A stretch of 5,477 nt of DNA from CAYNNP01 sp964398215 (lineage in GTDB: Bacteria; Planctomycetota; Planctomycetia; Pirellulales; Pirellulaceae). Both the position numbers and the translations under genes were made by a program. Within the stretch, counting starts at the first letter, position 1. The number at the start of each line of letters is the position of its first letter. Below the pieces are notes generated by a model. The model saw only the letters and a list, made by a program, of their open reading frames with translations. It ran no database searches and was not told the DNA's origin. Location of the stretch: the NCBI GenBank assembly GCA_964398215.1, contig CAYNNP010000345.1, positions 1 through 5,477 of the forward strand, read 5' to 3'. Below, in pieces: positions 5,351 through 5,477 of this stretch.

Positions 5351-5477
5351 TGCAGAGCAGGGCCGGTTCCTACCTTGTCTTTACCCACAACTTTGACCGC
5401 AACGTTTTCGATTTTTGCGGCATGAAACTAAGTCCGAAGGACTTCAACAACAAAGCCCCGGGTCGCGCAGCGCACCC
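5350..5477 (+). other. Unresolved 3' tail: open but unassigned on both strands
   Basis: On the plus strand an ATG at 5350 overlaps the TAA of the small ORF (TAATG) and its frame stays open to the window end (42 codons), but it has no visible ribosome binding site and no family I recognise. On the minus strand the same codon register is open from 5427 to a TGA at 5259-5257, with an in-frame TAG at 5430-5428 above it and only a GTG (5388-5386) or a late ATG (5334-5332) as possible starts. Small palindromes at 5430-5444 and 5460-5477 suggest structured or intergenic DNA. No terminator with a T-run is seen. Confidence 0.3.
5430..5444. repeat. Short perfect inverted repeat
   Basis: AAGTCC and GGACTT surround a GAA loop, a 6-pair hairpin. 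No T-run follows on the plus strand, so it is a poor intrinsic terminator. A second, imperfect palindrome (GGGT-C-GCGC-A-GCGC-ACCC) ends at the window edge (5460-5477). Confidence 0.4.

Noticed and set aside
1..5477. CRISPR array, tRNA, rRNA, insertion sequence or integrase
   Set aside because: No regularly spaced repeats, no tRNA- or rRNA-like sequence and no transposase or recombinase motif was found by reading both strands.

Overview
The window looks like part of a Planctomycetes chromosome, with a style close to Rhodopirellula and its relatives. This is an inference from moderate GC content, tightly overlapping genes, an AraC-type regulator with a XylR-like sensor domain, and exported proteins of the BPL-N and class C serine hydrolase type. 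I could not run a search to confirm it.

Layout. Bases 1-297 hold the first 99 codons of a minus-strand gene for a XylR-like transcriptional regulator; the rest lies outside the window. Bases 298-509 are a divergent intergenic region with a spaced inverted repeat (319-351), possible promoters on both strands, and a very long hairpin (404-469). From 510 a plus-strand operon runs almost to the end: a DUF1611/DgcN-family P-loop protein (510-1604), an enolase-superfamily dipeptide epimerase or N-acetyl-D-glutamate racemase (DgcA-like, 1601-2653), a membrane-anchored or exported peptidase C26 (gamma-glutamyl hydrolase/PuuD-like, 2688-3494), and an exported fusion of a BPL-N amidotransferase-like domain with a class C beta-lactamase/CubicO serine hydrolase (3491-5248). 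A possible 33-residue membrane protein follows (5249-5350). Every junction is an overlap, an abutment, or a bridge through a 12-codon mini-ORF, so translation is probably coupled. The last ~130 bases are unresolved.

How the genes could work together (inference). The first two enzymes match the gene pair known for D-glutamate catabolism: DgcN acetylates D-Glu and DgcA racemises N-acetyl-D-Glu. The second enzyme also fits the closely related L-Ala-D/L-Glu epimerases of murein-peptide recycling. The two secreted hydrolases have families suited to gamma-glutamyl bonds and to D-amino-acid peptides, esters or amides. A coherent reading is a module for scavenging D-glutamate-containing (peptidoglycan-derived) material: the exported enzymes act outside the cytoplasm, the epimerase and DUF1611 protein act inside, and the divergent sensor-regulator controls the operon. 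The substrate is not shown by the sequence.
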